Of a DNA stretch of 64,000 nt, positions 40,642 through 51,744 are shown piece by piece. The position numbers and the translations under genes are program-made. The notes beneath the pieces are model-generated. The model had not been told where the DNA came from. It made no database searches and worked only from the letters and a program-made list of their open reading frames with translations. Source of the DNA: an uncultured Allomuricauda sp. (GTDB lineage: Bacteria; Bacteroidota; Bacteroidia; Flavobacteriales; Flavobacteriaceae); assembly GCF_947499695.1 (NCBI RefSeq), contig NZ_CANMPQ010000006.1:62001-126000 (forward strand). Direction: 5' to 3'. Position 1 is the first letter of the stretch, and each line of letters opens with the position of its first letter.

Positions 40642-43600
40642 ATGTTCACAAACACTACTGAAAGAGTAAATTTCGCATCCGCTAAGAACATACCGGAATA
40701 CCCGGATTTCTTGGACATTCAGATTAAGTCGTTTCAAGACTTTTTTCAGCTTGAAACTAAATCTGACGAAAGAGGAAATGAAGGTCTCTACAATACCTTC
40801 ATGGAAAATTTTCCCATTACAGACACTAGAAACCAGTTTGTACTTGAATTTCTAGACTATTTTATAGATCCACCGCGTTATTCCATCCAGGAATGTATTG
40901 AGCGTGGACTTACCTATAGCGTTCCGTTAAAGGCACGTTTAAAATTATATTGTACCGATCCCGAGCACGAAGATTTTGAGACCATAGTACAAGATGTGTA
41001 CCTAGGTACCATTCCGTACATGACTCCAAGTGGAACCTTCGTTATCAACGGTGCAGAAAGGGTTGTTGTTTCTCAGTTGCATAGATCGCCAGGGGTTTTC
41101 TTTGGTCAGTCTTTCCACGCAAACGGAACCAAATTGTATTCCGCCAGGGTTATTCCTTTCAAAGGATCTTGGATTGAATTTGCAACCGATATCAATGGCG
41201 TTATGTACGCTTATATTGATAGAAAGAAAAAATTACCGGTAACCACACTTTTCCGAGCTATCGGATTTGAAAGAGATAAGGATATTTTGGAAATCTTTGA
41301 CCTTTCAGAAGAAGTAAAGGTTTCTAAAGCCGGATTGAAAAAAGTATTGGGACGCAAACTTGCGGCAAGGGTGTTGAACACTTGGCATGAGGATTTTGTG
41401 GATGAAGATACAGGTGAGGTGGTTTCCATCGAGCGTAACGAGATTATCCTAGATCGTGATACCGTTCTTGAAAAAGAGCACGTGGATGAAATCATTGATG
41501 CCGATGTGAAGACAATTCTACTTCACAAAGAGAATAACGCACAGTCTGATTACGCAATTATCCATAATACATTGCAAAAAGACCCTACCAACTCTGAAAA
41601 AGAAGCGGTGGAGCATATTTATAGACAATTGCGTAATGCCGAGCCGCCAGATGAAGAAACGGCGCGTGGTATCATCGATAAATTGTTCTTCTCTGATCAA
41701 CGATACAACTTAGGTGAAGTAGGTCGTTACAGAATGAACAAGAAGTTGCAATTGGATATTGGAATGGACAAACAGGTTTTGACCAAAGAAGATATCATTA
41801 CAATTATAAAATACCTAATTGAGCTGATCAACTCCAAAGCGGAGATTGATGATATCGATCACTTGTCCAACCGTCGTGTAAGAACCGTTGGTGAGCAGTT
41901 GTCCTCTCAGTTTGGTGTTGGTTTGGCCCGTATGGCGCGTACCATTCGTGAGCGTATGAACGTTCGTGATAATGAGGTATTTACGCCAATCGATTTGATT
42001 AACGCTAAGACGTTGTCTTCCGTGATCAACTCATTCTTTGGTACCAACCAGCTATCTCAGTTTATGGATCAAACCAATCCATTGGCAGAGATTACACACA
42101 AAAGAAGATTGTCCGCACTAGGACCTGGTGGTCTTTCCCGTGAAAGAGCAGGTTTCGAGGTACGTGACGTTCACTATACGCACTACGGAAGACTTTGTCC
42201 AATTGAAACTCCTGAAGGACCGAACATTGGTTTGATTTCTTCACTTTCAGTATTTGCCAAAGTTAACCCGATGGGCTTCTTGGAAACTCCATACCGCAAA
42301 GTTGAAAATGGAGTGGTAAATACCAAAGAGTTCACATACCTAAGTGCAGAGGAGGAGGAAGGAATGAAAATTTCCCAGGCGAATATCCCAATGGATGCCA
42401 AGGGGAAAATTGAGGATGATAAGGTAATTGCCCGTGAAGAAGGTGATTTCCCAGTTGTGGATCCTTCCGAGGTAAATTATACCGATGTTGCTCCTAACCA
42501 GATTGCTTCCATTTCTGCTTCGTTGATTCCTTTCTTGGAGCATGACGATGCGAACCGTGCCTTGATGGGATCAAACATGATGCGTCAGGCCGTTCCATTA
42601 CTTCGACCAGAATCTCCAATTGTAGGTACTGGTTTGGAAAGACAAGTAGCTACCGATTCTAGGGTGTTGATCAATGCTGAAGGAGATGGTGTAGTTGAAT
42701 ATGTTGATGCACAAAAGATTACCATCAAGTATTCTAGATCAGAAGAAGAACGTTTGGTAAGCTTCGAAGAAGATTCCAAAACGTACGAGTTGGTTAAATT
42801 TAGAAAGACCAACCAAGGAACCAGTATCAACCTAAAACCTATTGTCCAAAAAGGAGATAAGGTTAAAAGAGGCCAGGTACTTTGTGAAGGATATGCTACT
42901 CAAAAAGGGGAGTTGGCTTTAGGTAGAAACATGAAAGTGGCATTTATGCCATGGAAAGGATACAACTTTGAGGATGCGATCGTGATTTCTGAAAAAGTTG
43001 TTCGTGAAGATATCTTCACCTCTATCCATATCGATGAGTACGCCTTAGAAGTTAGGGATACCAAATTGGGTGCTGAAGAGTTGACCAACGATATTCCTAA
43101 CGTTTCTGAAGAAGCTACTAAAGATTTGGATGAATACGGTATGATTCGTATTGGGGCCGAGGTAAAACCTGGTGATATTTTGATTGGTAAGATTACTCCA
43201 AAAGGAGAGTCTGACCCAACTCCAGAAGAAAAATTACTTCGTGCCATCTTTGGTGATAAAGCTGGAGATGTAAAAGATGCATCACTTAAAGCTTCACCTT
43301 CATTAAGAGGTGTTGTTATTGATAAAAAATTGTTCTCTCGATCTATAAAAGATAAGCGTAAGCGCTCTGAGGACAAAGAAGCCATCACCAGATTGGAGAT
43401 GGATTATGAAGTGAAATTCCAACAATTGAAAGATGTTCTCGTTGAGAAACTCTTTGGATTGATAAACGGAAAAACATCACAAGGTGTAATCAACGATTTG
43501 GGTGAAGAAGTACTTCCAAAAGGAAAGAAATACACCATTAAAATGTTGAATTCCGTTGATGATTTTGCTCACTTGATTGGCGGAAGCTGGACAACAGACG

Positions 43601-44451
43601 AAGACACCAATACTTTGGTTGCCGATTTGTTGCACAACTACAAAATCAAGCTGAATGACATTCAAGGAAACCTAAGAAGGGACAAGTTTACAATCTCTGT
43701 TGGTGATGAACTCCCTGCTGGAATCATGAAATTGGCCAAGGTATATATCGCCAAAAAGCGAAAGCTTAAAGTGGGTGATAAAATGGCTGGACGTCACGGT
43801 AACAAGGGTATTGTTGCACGAATCGTTCGTCAAGAAGATATGCCATTCTTGGAAGATGGAACACCTGTGGATATCGTATTGAATCCACTTGGGGTACCAT
43901 CACGTATGAATATTGGTCAGATTTACGAAACTGTACTTGGTTGGGCAGGTTTGAAACTGGGCAAGAAGTACGGAACTCCAATTTTCGATGGAGCAACCTT
44001 GGATCAAATCAACGAGTATACCGACGAAGCTGGTGTTCCAAGATTTGGACACACACACTTATATGACGGTGGAACAGGTAAACGTTTTGATCAGGCAGCA
44101 ACAGTAGGTGTAATCTATATGTTGAAATTAGGTCATATGGTTGACGACAAGATGCACGCCAGATCTATTGGACCTTACTCATTGATCACACAACAACCAT
44201 TGGGTGGTAAAGCCCAGTTTGGTGGTCAGCGTTTTGGTGAGATGGAGGTATGGGCATTGGAAGCTTACGGAGCTTCATCTACCCTGCGCGAAATCTTGAC
44301 CGTTAAATCCGATGATGTTATCGGAAGGGCCAAGACGTATGAGTCCATTGTAAAAGGTGAGACCATGCCAGAACCTGGATTGCCAGAATCTTTCAATGTA
44401 TTGATGCACGAACTTAAGGGATTAGGTTTGGATATCAGATTGGAAGAATAG
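40642..44451 (+). CDS. rpoB: DNA-directed RNA polymerase subunit beta
   Basis: A 1269-residue beta subunit. The rifampicin region reads [20 protein letters not shown] followed by [12 protein letters not shown], with the wild-type Asp, His and Ser at the usual resistance sites, so a sensitive form. C-terminal landmarks are [14 protein letters not shown] and [18 protein letters not shown]. The start is the ATG of [11 protein letters not shown], one codon after an in-frame TTG. Co-transcribed with rpoC (43-bp gap). Confidence 0.99.
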   Translation: MFTNTTERVNFASAKNIPEYPDFLDIQIKSFQDFFQLETKSDERGNEGLYNTFMENFPITDTRNQFVLEFLDYFIDPPRYSIQECIERGLTYSVPLKARLKLYCTDPEHEDFETIVQDVYLGTIPYMTPSGTFVINGAERVVVSQLHRSPGVFFGQSFHANGTKLYSARVIPFKGSWIEFATDINGVMYAYIDRKKKLPVTTLFRAIGFERDKDILEIFDLSEEVKVSKAGLKKVLGRKLAARVLNTWHEDFVDEDTGEVVSIERNEIILDRDTVLEKEHVDEIIDADVKTILLHKENNAQSDYAIIHNTLQKDPTNSEKEAVEHIYRQLRNAEPPDEETARGIIDKLFFSDQRYNLGEVGRYRMNKKLQLDIGMDKQVLTKEDIITIIKYLIELINSKAEIDDIDHLSNRRVRTVGEQLSSQFGVGLARMARTIRERMNVRDNEVFTPIDLINAKTLSSVINSFFGTNQLSQFMDQTNPLAEITHKRRLSALGPGGLSRERAGFEVRDVHYTHYGRLCPIETPEGPNIGLISSLSVFAKVNPMGFLETPYRKVENGVVNTKEFTYLSAEEEEGMKISQANIPMDAKGKIEDDKVIAREEGDFPVVDPSEVNYTDVAPNQIASISASLIPFLEHDDANRALMGSNMMRQAVPLLRPESPIVGTGLERQVATDSRVLINAEGDGVVEYVDAQKITIKYSRSEEERLVSFEEDSKTYELVKFRKTNQGTSINLKPIVQKGDKVKRGQVLCEGYATQKGELALGRNMKVAFMPWKGYNFEDAIVISEKVVREDIFTSIHIDEYALEVRDTKLGAEELTNDIPNVSEEATKDLDEYGMIRIGAEVKPGDILIGKITPKGESDPTPEEKLLRAIFGDKAGDVKDASLKASPSLRGVVIDKKLFSRSIKDKRKRSEDKEAITRLEMDYEVKFQQLKDVLVEKLFGLINGKTSQGVINDLGEEVLPKGKKYTIKMLNSVDDFAHLIGGSWTTDEDTNTLVADLLHNYKIKLNDIQGNLRRDKFTISVGDELPAGIMKLAKVYIAKKRKLKVGDKMAGRHGNKGIVARIVRQEDMPFLEDGTPVDIVLNPLGVPSRMNIGQIYETVLGWAGLKLGKKYGTPIFDGATLDQINEYTDEAGVPRFGHTHLYDGGTGKRFDQAATVGVIYMLKLGHMVDDKMHARSIGPYSLITQQPLGGKAQFGGQRFGEMEVWALEAYGASSTLREILTVKSDDVIGRAKTYESIVKGETMPEPGLPESFNVLMHELKGLGLDIRLEE

Positions 44452-44494
44452 AACAAAATTTAAGCATTTTTAATCATATCATCTCCATAGTATT

Positions 44495-47400
44495 ATGGCT
44501 AGAATAAAAGATAATAACGCACCAAAAAGGTTTGATAAAATTTCCATCGGATTGGCTTCTCCAGAGTCTATCTTGGCAGAATCCAGAGGGGAAGTTTTAA
44601 AACCGGAGACCATTAACTACAGAACCCACAAGCCTGAGCGAGATGGGTTGTTCTGTGAGCGTATATTCGGTCCTGTAAAGGATTATGAGTGTGCCTGTGG
44701 AAAATACAAGCGTATCCGTTACCGCGGAATTGTTTGTGACCGTTGTGGTGTAGAGGTGACTGAGAAAAAAGTACGTAGAGACCGTGTAGGACACATCAAT
44801 CTTGTTGTTCCTGTTGCGCACATCTGGTATTTCCGTTCACTTCCAAATAAAATAGGATACCTTTTGGGATTACCTTCCAAGAAATTGGATATGATCATCT
44901 ATTATGAAAGATATGTGGTCATTCAAGCTGGTGAGGCCAAAGGTCCTGAAGGAGAGGAAATCAACAAAATGGATTTCTTAACGGAAGAAGAGTATTTGAA
45001 CATTTTGGAGACTCTTCCGCAAGAAAACCAGTATTTGGAAGATTCTGATCCTAACAAGTTCATCGCTAAGATGGGTGCCGAGTGTTTGATTGACCTGTTG
45101 GCTCGAATCGACTTGGAAGAACTTTCCTATAGTCTTAGACACAAAGCAAATACCGAAACCTCTAAGCAACGTAAGACCGAAGCACTAAAAAGACTTCAAG
45201 TTGTTGAGGCACTTCGTGAATCTCAAGACAATAGAGAGAACAGACCGGAATGGATGATCATGAAGGTGGTTCCAGTAATTCCACCAGAATTACGTCCGTT
45301 GGTACCATTGGATGGTGGTCGTTTCGCAACTTCAGATTTGAACGATTTGTATCGTAGGGTAATTATCCGAAACAATCGTTTAAAGCGATTGATGGAAATC
45401 AAAGCCCCTGAGGTAATCTTGAGAAACGAGAAGCGTATGCTTCAAGAAGCGGTAGATTCACTTTTCGATAACACCAGAAAAGCTTCTGCTGTAAAAACAG
45501 AATCGAACAGACCATTAAAATCCCTTTCTGATTCCTTGAAAGGTAAGCAAGGTCGTTTCCGTCAGAACCTATTAGGTAAACGTGTGGATTATTCTGCTCG
45601 TTCCGTAATTGTGGTTGGACCAGAAATGAAGTTGTACGAATGTGGTCTTCCAAAAGATATGGCTGCTGAGCTGTACAAGCCTTTCGTAATCAGAAAATTG
45701 ATTGAAAGAGGTATTGTAAAGACGGTAAAGTCTGCCAAGAAGATTATCGACAAGAAAGAGCCTGTAGTTTGGGATATCTTGGAGAATGTCCTTAAAGGAC
45801 ATCCGGTATTATTGAACCGGGCCCCTACACTTCACAGGTTGGGTATCCAAGCTTTCCAGCCGAAACTGATTGAAGGTAAGGCAATTCGTCTACACCCATT
45901 GGCATGTACTGCATTTAACGCGGATTTCGATGGTGACCAGATGGCTGTACACTTGCCATTAGGTCCAGAGGCTATTTTGGAAGCACAATTGTTGATGTTG
46001 GCTTCTCAAAACATCTTGAACCCAGCAAATGGTTCTCCTATTACCGTTCCTTCTCAGGATATGGTTTTGGGTCTGTACTACATGACCAAGGAGAAGAAAT
46101 CTACGAAAGAAGAACCCGTATTGGGTGAAGGATTGACGTTCTATTCTGCGGAAGAAGTAGAGATTGCTTTCAACGAAGGTAAAGTTGAGTTGAACGCCGG
46201 TATCAAGGTTAGAGCGAAGGATTTTAATGAAGAAGGTGAGTTGGTAAGCCAAATTATTGAGACTACCACTGGACGTGTTTTGTTCAACAGCGTTGTACCA
46301 GAACAAGCAGGATACATCAATACAGTTTTGAACAAGAAGTCCCTAAGAAATATTATTGGGGATATTCTAGCTGTTACCGATGTACCTACAACAGCTGAAT
46401 TCTTGGACAAGATAAAATCCATGGGTTATGATTTTGCCTTTAAAGGAGGTTTGTCCTTCAGTTTAGGTGATATTATTATTCCACCAGAGAAGCATGATAT
46501 GATCAACGACGCCAATGAGCAAGTTGATGGTATTATGATGAACTACAACATGGGATTGATCACCAATAACGAAAGATACAATCAGGTTATTGATGTTTGG
46601 ACTTCTACCAACGCAATGTTGACCGAATTGGCCATGAAGCGAATTCGTGAAGACAAGCAAGGATTCAACTCGGTATATATGATGTTGGATTCTGGTGCAA
46701 GGGGATCTAAAGAACAGATTCGTCAGTTGACAGGTATGCGTGGTCTGATGGCCAAGCCGAAAAAGTCGACTGCCGGTGGTGGTGAAATTATTGAAAACCC
46801 GATTCTTTCCAACTTTAAGGAAGGACTATCGATTTTGGAATACTTTATTTCCACTCACGGTGCTCGTAAGGGTCTAGCAGATACGGCTTTGAAAACTGCG
46901 GATGCTGGTTACTTGACAAGACGTTTGGTGGATGTTTCACAAGATGTGATCATCAACATTGATGACTGTGGTACGTTAAGAGGTATCGAAGTATCAGCGT
47001 TGAAGAAAAACGAAGAAATAGTTGAAACACTAGGAGAAAGAATTCTTGGTAGAGTTTCACTACATGATGTATACAATCCGTTGAATGAGGAGTTATTGTT
47101 GTCCGCAGGTCAGCAAATCTCTGAAGCTGATGTTAAGAAAGTCAACGCTGCTCCAATTGAAAAGATTGAAGTACGTTCAGCATTGACATGTGAGGCTCCA
47201 AAAGGAATCTGTGCAAAATGTTATGGTAGAAACTTGGCGACCAATAAAATGGTTCAACGAGGTGAAGCTGTAGGTGTTGTTGCTGCACAATCCATTGGTG
47301 AACCTGGAACCCAATTGACCTTGCGTACTTTCCACGTGGGTGGTATTGCAGGTAACATTTCAGAGGATAACAAGCTTGAGGCTAAGTTTGAAGGTGTTGC

Positions 47401-48793
47401 TGAAATCGAAGATCTTAGAACAGTTGTTGGAGAAAACAGTGAAGGCGAAAAGGCCAATATTGTAATCTCTAGAACTTCTGAGATCAAGGTTGTAGATGCG
47501 AATACTGGTATTACACTTAGTACCAACAACATTCCTTACGGTTCGCAATTGTTTGTGAAAAACGGAGCTAAGATTAAAGCTGGTACTGTAGTTTGTCAGT
47601 GGGATCCGTATAACGGTGTTATTGTCTCTGAATTTACTGGGCAGATTGCCTATGAGAATATTGAACAAGGTATTACCTATCAAGTGGAAATTGATGAACA
47701 GACAGGTTTCCAGGAAAAAGTCATTTCTGAATCTAGAAACAAGAAACTTATCCCAACCTTATTGATTAAGGATGGTAAAGGAGAAACCTTACGTTCGTAT
47801 AACTTACCTGTTGGTTCACACATTATGGTGGACGATGGTGAGAAAATCAAAGAAGGTAAGATTTTGGTTAAGATTCCACGTAAATCTGCTAAAGCAGGGG
47901 ATATTACAGGTGGTCTTCCAAGGGTGACTGAGCTTTTCGAAGCACGTAACCCTTCCAATCCAGCTGTTGTTTCTGAGATTGATGGTGTAGTTTCCTTCGG
48001 AAAAATCAAGCGTGGTAACCGTGAGATTATCATCGAATCCAAAACAAATGAAATCAAGAAGTACTTGGTGAAATTGTCCAACCAGATTTTGGTACAGGAG
48101 AACGATTACGTTCGCGCTGGTATGCCATTGTCTGATGGATCAATTACTCCAGAGGATATCTTGGCCATTAAAGGACCTTCTGCAGTACAGCAATATTTGG
48201 TGAACGAAGTTCAAGAAGTATACCGACTACAAGGTGTGAAAATTAATGACAAGCACTTTGAGGTTGTTGTGCGTCAGATGATGCGTAAAGTACGTATCGA
48301 GGATTCTGGAGACACTACTTTCTTGGAGAACCAATTGGTTCACAAAGATGACTTCATCCGCGAGAACGATGAGATTTTCGGACAAAAAGTTGTTGAAGAA
48401 GCAGGTGATTCCGAAAACCTTAAAGCTGGACAGATTATTTCTGCCAGAGCACTTAGAGATGAAAATTCTATTTTGCGTAGAGAAGATAAAACTTTGGTTA
48501 CGGCAAGAGATGCAGTTGCTGCAACAGCAACACCAATCTTGCAAGGTATTACCAGAGCTTCGCTTCAGACAAAATCGTTTATCTCTGCAGCATCGTTCCA
48601 GGAAACTACTAAAGTATTGAACGAAGCCGCTGTTAGTGGTAAAGTGGATACTTTGGAAGGATTGAAGGAGAATGTTATTGTTGGACATAAGATTCCGGCC
48701 GGTACCGGTATGAGGGATTATGATAGTATCATCGTAGGATCGAAAGAAGAATACGATGAAATCATGGCTCGAAAAGAGGAATTCAAATTCTAA
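44495..48793 (+). CDS. rpoC: DNA-directed RNA polymerase subunit beta'
   Basis: A 1432-residue beta' subunit. Zinc site 1: [20 protein letters not shown]; catalytic Mg loop: [14 protein letters not shown]; zinc site 2: [15 protein letters not shown] with an earlier Cys in DDCGTLRG; trigger-loop region: [18 protein letters not shown]. Full length for Bacteroidota. Ends at a strong terminator. Confidence 0.99.
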   Translation: MARIKDNNAPKRFDKISIGLASPESILAESRGEVLKPETINYRTHKPERDGLFCERIFGPVKDYECACGKYKRIRYRGIVCDRCGVEVTEKKVRRDRVGHINLVVPVAHIWYFRSLPNKIGYLLGLPSKKLDMIIYYERYVVIQAGEAKGPEGEEINKMDFLTEEEYLNILETLPQENQYLEDSDPNKFIAKMGAECLIDLLARIDLEELSYSLRHKANTETSKQRKTEALKRLQVVEALRESQDNRENRPEWMIMKVVPVIPPELRPLVPLDGGRFATSDLNDLYRRVIIRNNRLKRLMEIKAPEVILRNEKRMLQEAVDSLFDNTRKASAVKTESNRPLKSLSDSLKGKQGRFRQNLLGKRVDYSARSVIVVGPEMKLYECGLPKDMAAELYKPFVIRKLIERGIVKTVKSAKKIIDKKEPVVWDILENVLKGHPVLLNRAPTLHRLGIQAFQPKLIEGKAIRLHPLACTAFNADFDGDQMAVHLPLGPEAILEAQLLMLASQNILNPANGSPITVPSQDMVLGLYYMTKEKKSTKEEPVLGEGLTFYSAEEVEIAFNEGKVELNAGIKVRAKDFNEEGELVSQIIETTTGRVLFNSVVPEQAGYINTVLNKKSLRNIIGDILAVTDVPTTAEFLDKIKSMGYDFAFKGGLSFSLGDIIIPPEKHDMINDANEQVDGIMMNYNMGLITNNERYNQVIDVWTSTNAMLTELAMKRIREDKQGFNSVYMMLDSGARGSKEQIRQLTGMRGLMAKPKKSTAGGGEIIENPILSNFKEGLSILEYFISTHGARKGLADTALKTADAGYLTRRLVDVSQDVIINIDDCGTLRGIEVSALKKNEEIVETLGERILGRVSLHDVYNPLNEELLLSAGQQISEADVKKVNAAPIEKIEVRSALTCEAPKGICAKCYGRNLATNKMVQRGEAVGVVAAQSIGEPGTQLTLRTFHVGGIAGNISEDNKLEAKFEGVAEIEDLRTVVGENSEGEKANIVISRTSEIKVVDANTGITLSTNNIPYGSQLFVKNGAKIKAGTVVCQWDPYNGVIVSEFTGQIAYENIEQGITYQVEIDEQTGFQEKVISESRNKKLIPTLLIKDGKGETLRSYNLPVGSHIMVDDGEKIKEGKILVKIPRKSAKAGDITGGLPRVTELFEARNPSNPAVVSEIDGVVSFGKIKRGNREIIIESKTNEIKKYLVKLSNQILVQENDYVRAGMPLSDGSITPEDILAIKGPSAVQQYLVNEVQEVYRLQGVKINDKHFEVVVRQMMRKVRIEDSGDTTFLENQLVHKDDFIRENDEIFGQKVVEEAGDSENLKAGQIISARALRDENSILRREDKTLVTARDAVAATATPILQGITRASLQTKSFISAASFQETTKVLNEAAVSGKVDTLEGLKENVIVGHKIPAGTGMRDYDSIIVGSKEEYDEIMARKEEFKF

Positions 48794-48798
48794 TAAAC

Positions 48799-48830
48799 AA
48801 ACCCTGGCAACTGTCAGGGTTTTCTTTTTT
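48799..48830 (+). terminator. rpoBC operon terminator
   Basis: AAACCCTG / CAGGGTTT stem (8 bp) with an 8-nt loop followed by TCTTTTTT, 5 bp after the rpoC stop. Confidence 0.92.
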
Positions 48831-48849
48831 ATTTAAATCAAAATAGATA

Positions 48850-49161
48850 ATGGCTGAGAACGATAAAAATCAGAAGCAGATAAATATAGAGCTGGATGAA
48901 AAAACCGCGGAAGGGATTTATTCCAATTTGGCAATTATAAATCACTCTGTATCGGAATTCGTTGTTGATTTCATTAGCATGATGCCGGGTGCACCAAAAG
49001 CCAAGGTTAAGAGCAGGATTGTTCTTACTCCGCAGCATGCCAAGAAATTTTTAAAAGCTTTAAATGATAATGTCTCAAAGTTTGAGCAAGCGCATGGGAC
49101 AATCAAAGATTACGAACAACCTCCAATTCCACTGAATTTTGGGCCTACTGGAGAAGCATAA
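48850..49161 (+). CDS. DUF3467 family protein
   Basis: A 103-residue DUF3467 protein: INIELDEKTAEGIYSNLAIINHSVSEFVVDFISMMPG, then KVKSRIVLTPQHAKKFLKALNDNV. The family is widespread and almost always lies downstream of rpoC in Bacteroidota; its function is unknown. Its pattern of short beta strands and one helix suggests a small regulator or structural partner, not an enzyme. Has a terminator of its own. Confidence 0.9.
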   Translation: MAENDKNQKQINIELDEKTAEGIYSNLAIINHSVSEFVVDFISMMPGAPKAKVKSRIVLTPQHAKKFLKALNDNVSKFEQAHGTIKDYEQPPIPLNFGPTGEA

Positions 49162-49165
49162 AACA

Positions 49166-49198
49166 AAAAAACCTGACTCTACAGTCAGGTTTTTTTTA
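49166..49198. terminator. Bidirectional terminator
   Basis: AAAAAACCTGACT and AGTCAGGTTTTTT around CTAC: perfect stem with T tract on both strands. It serves the DUF3467 gene (plus) and the membrane-protein gene (minus), which converge here. Confidence 0.92.
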
Positions 49199-49217
49199 TT
49201 TCAAATATTTTCAAGGG

Positions 49218-49655
49218 CTAGGTCAACCATCCTTTTTGAATACCCTTTTTTGCCAATAAAACGAGTAAAACACCCACTACTATAATAATTATTGGGAAAA
49301 TAATCGCTTGATTGCCATAAACTTCTATAGTATTACTTAGGAACAGGCCATAAACAAACTGTGCGAGTACCCCCAATAAGGAAACTATTAAAACTGGTTT
49401 TGCCCATTTTTTTCGCAGTAAAAGAGCAATACAACCCAAAGTACCTCCGAAAACGGCTATGGCAAATGCCCCGGTAACCCATGCGGGTTGAGCTTCAAAA
49501 AGTTCACGTTGGGCCTGGGTCATGCTTTCAAGGTCTTCGATACTTGTATAAGCTTGAGCCAGATAGGACATTACACCAATGATGTTCCATATAAGGGCAA
49601 GTACACTAACCACCCAGAACCATACGGGTGGTTTATTCGTAGAATCTGCAGTCAT
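49218..49655 (-). CDS. Small four-helix membrane protein, function unknown
   Basis: A 145-residue protein with four predicted membrane helices: about residues 10-30 (VWFWVVSVLALIWNIIGVMSY), 57-77 (AWVTGAFAIAVFGGTLGCIAL), 84-105 (WAKPVLIVSLLGVLAQFVYGL) and 116-136 (IIFPIIIIVVGVLLVLLA). An amphipathic acidic linker (SIEDLESMTQAQRELFEAQP) joins the first two. I recognise it as a type of protein common in Flavobacteria, but know no function. Monocistronic. Confidence 0.75.
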   Translation of the reverse strand: MTADSTNKPPVWFWVVSVLALIWNIIGVMSYLAQAYTSIEDLESMTQAQRELFEAQPAWVTGAFAIAVFGGTLGCIALLLRKKWAKPVLIVSLLGVLAQFVYGLFLSNTIEVYGNQAIIFPIIIIVVGVLLVLLAKKGIQKGWLT

Positions 49656-49757
49656 AATATTGGTTATTTAGTGATTACATGGTATAAAGTACAAAAAATG
49701 TCGGAATACGCCTTTGTATCAACTGTTTAGGACCGAGATTCTATATTGGAATGAACA

Positions 49758-51350
49758 CTATGTGGTGACCTCCGAGGTAAAACGAAGCTTTACGGAGGGG
49801 TATTTCTGCTGGGTCATTTGGAGCGAGAATGCCGAATCCGCCAAGAATACCATTTGATCTCGTTTATCAATCGCCAAAAACTTTTGTTTTACGCGTTTAA
49901 ACTCCTTGAATTCTTCCCCATTGGGTTCTTCTGCATCTACCCAACAGGCCTTGTGTACCGGAAAGTTTTCATAGGTGCATTTGGCACCATACTCGTGCTC
50001 CAATCGATATTGAATAACCTCATATTGCAATGCACCCACAGTTCCGATAACCTTTCTACCATTGAGTTCTAATGTGAACAATTGCGCTACACCTTCATCC
50101 ATAAGTTGGTCTATACCCTTATAAAGCTGCTTGGCTTTCATAGGGTCAGCGTTGTTTATATATCTAAAATGCTCCGGAGAAAAACTTGGAATACCACGAT
50201 AATTTAGTTTTTCACCACTGGTCAAGGTATCTCCAATTTTAAAGTTCCCCGTGTCATGTAACCCAACGATGTCGCCGGGATAGGAAATGTCCACAATTTC
50301 CTTTTTCTCTGCAAAAAACGCGTTGGGACTTGAAAATTTTAGTTTTTTGTCGTGCCTGACGTGTAAATATGGCTTGTTACGTTCAAACGTTCCAGATACT
50401 ATTTTGATAAAAGCCAAACGATCTCGGTGTTTGGGATCCATATTCGCATGGATTTTGAAAACAAAGCCGGAAAAATCCCTCTCATCTGCTTCAACCAATC
50501 TTTCTTCTGCCATTTTTGCCCTGGGCGAAGGAGCAATGTCCACAAAACAATCCAACAATTCACGTACACCAAAATTATTCAATGCAGACCCAAAGAAAAC
50601 CGGTTGTTGAGTGCCGGCTAGGTAGGATTCTTTGTCAAACTCCGGATATACTCCATTAACCAATTCCAAATTGTCTCTCAGGTCTAGTGCATGACTTTCC
50701 CCAATTATGTTTTCCAACTCCGGATTTTCTATATCGCTAAAGGATATAGTTTCCTCAATATTCTGCTTACTGTTACCACTGAATAGATTGATGTTCTTTT
50801 CGTAAATATTGTAGATTCCCTTAAAGTCGTACCCCATTCCAATGGGAAAGCTAAGTGGGGTTACCGAGAGGCCTAACTTTTGCTCTACTTCATCCAATAA
50901 GTCAAAGGCATCCTTTCCTTCACGATCCAGTTTATTAATAAAAACAATCATCGGAATGTTACGCATACGGCACACTTCGACCAGCTTCTCCGTTTGTTCC
51001 TCAACACCTTTGGCAACGTCGATGACTACGATTACACTGTCAACAGCTGTAAGAGTTCTAAAGGTATCCTCGGCAAAATCTTTGTGACCCGGAGTATCTA
51101 GAATATTTATTTTTTTATCGTTGTAGATAAAGGCAAGAACAGAAGTTGCAACCGAAATACCACGCTGTCGTTCAATTTCCATAAAATCACTGGTGGCAGA
51201 TTTCTTGATCTTGTTGTTTTTTACCGCCCCAGCTTCTTGGATAGCACCACCAAACAGAAGGAGTTTTTCTGTTAGGGTAGTTTTCCCGGCATCTGGGTGT
51301 GAGATAATGCCAAAAGTTCTTCTTCTTGCTATTTCCTTATCAAAATCCAT
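49758..51350 (-). CDS. prfC: Peptide chain release factor 3
   Basis: A 530-residue translational GTPase that recycles RF1/RF2 from the ribosome. G motifs: SHPDAGKTTLTEKLLL (P loop, residues 17-32), RQRGISVATSV, DTPGHKDFAEDTFRTL, FINKLDREGKDAFDLLDE. The C-terminal region has GALQYEVIQYRLEHEYG as in RF3. I start at MDFDKEIARRRTFG; the open frame extends 22 codons further without support. A TATTTTTG box at 51365-51372 on the minus strand is a candidate -7 element. Confidence 0.95.
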   Translation of the reverse strand: MDFDKEIARRRTFGIISHPDAGKTTLTEKLLLFGGAIQEAGAVKNNKIKKSATSDFMEIERQRGISVATSVLAFIYNDKKINILDTPGHKDFAEDTFRTLTAVDSVIVVIDVAKGVEEQTEKLVEVCRMRNIPMIVFINKLDREGKDAFDLLDEVEQKLGLSVTPLSFPIGMGYDFKGIYNIYEKNINLFSGNSKQNIEETISFSDIENPELENIIGESHALDLRDNLELVNGVYPEFDKESYLAGTQQPVFFGSALNNFGVRELLDCFVDIAPSPRAKMAEERLVEADERDFSGFVFKIHANMDPKHRDRLAFIKIVSGTFERNKPYLHVRHDKKLKFSSPNAFFAEKKEIVDISYPGDIVGLHDTGNFKIGDTLTSGEKLNYRGIPSFSPEHFRYINNADPMKAKQLYKGIDQLMDEGVAQLFTLELNGRKVIGTVGALQYEVIQYRLEHEYGAKCTYENFPVHKACWVDAEEPNGEEFKEFKRVKQKFLAIDKRDQMVFLADSAFSLQMTQQKYPSVKLRFTSEVTT

Positions 51351-51744
51351 CAACAAAATTTCGGCAAAAATAGCGTAATTATCTCTTTTTAAATGAATAA
51401 TGAATACACAATGCAATTGTTGATATTATGATGACAAAAAATCAGAAAATACTTGCCCTAAAAACAAAAAAGTGGAGTAATTTTCGCACAGTGGAATTTT
51501 TGTTTTTTGATTGACTGTAATCCATTTTATCATATCGTCCGTATAAATAATAGTGGCACGTAATGACCAAGAATGCGCTTTTTGTCGATTAAAATAGGTC
51601 TTGCACCTGAAAAGCACTAATTATGCCTACAGAAGGTGGATTAGATGGTAACAGAAAAAACCACTAAACGTTAAGAAAAGCCCCATTTTCTTACTAGTTC
51701 GAGAACACTCATGCCATGGTGATTAGTTGACCAAAACTGTCATT
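51351..51744. other. 394-bp intergenic region before the giant surface-protein gene
   Basis: AT-rich and without a plausible gene. Short frames exist but none looks coding. I see no TAnnTTTG box properly placed for the plus-strand gene, and no terminator; the promoter of the surface-protein operon is therefore not identified. The prfC promoter lies at the left end. Confidence 0.6.

Noticed and set aside
51426..51617. 63-residue frame on the minus strand between prfC and the giant gene
   Set aside because: No start context, no recognisable sequence and composition of non-coding AT-rich DNA.
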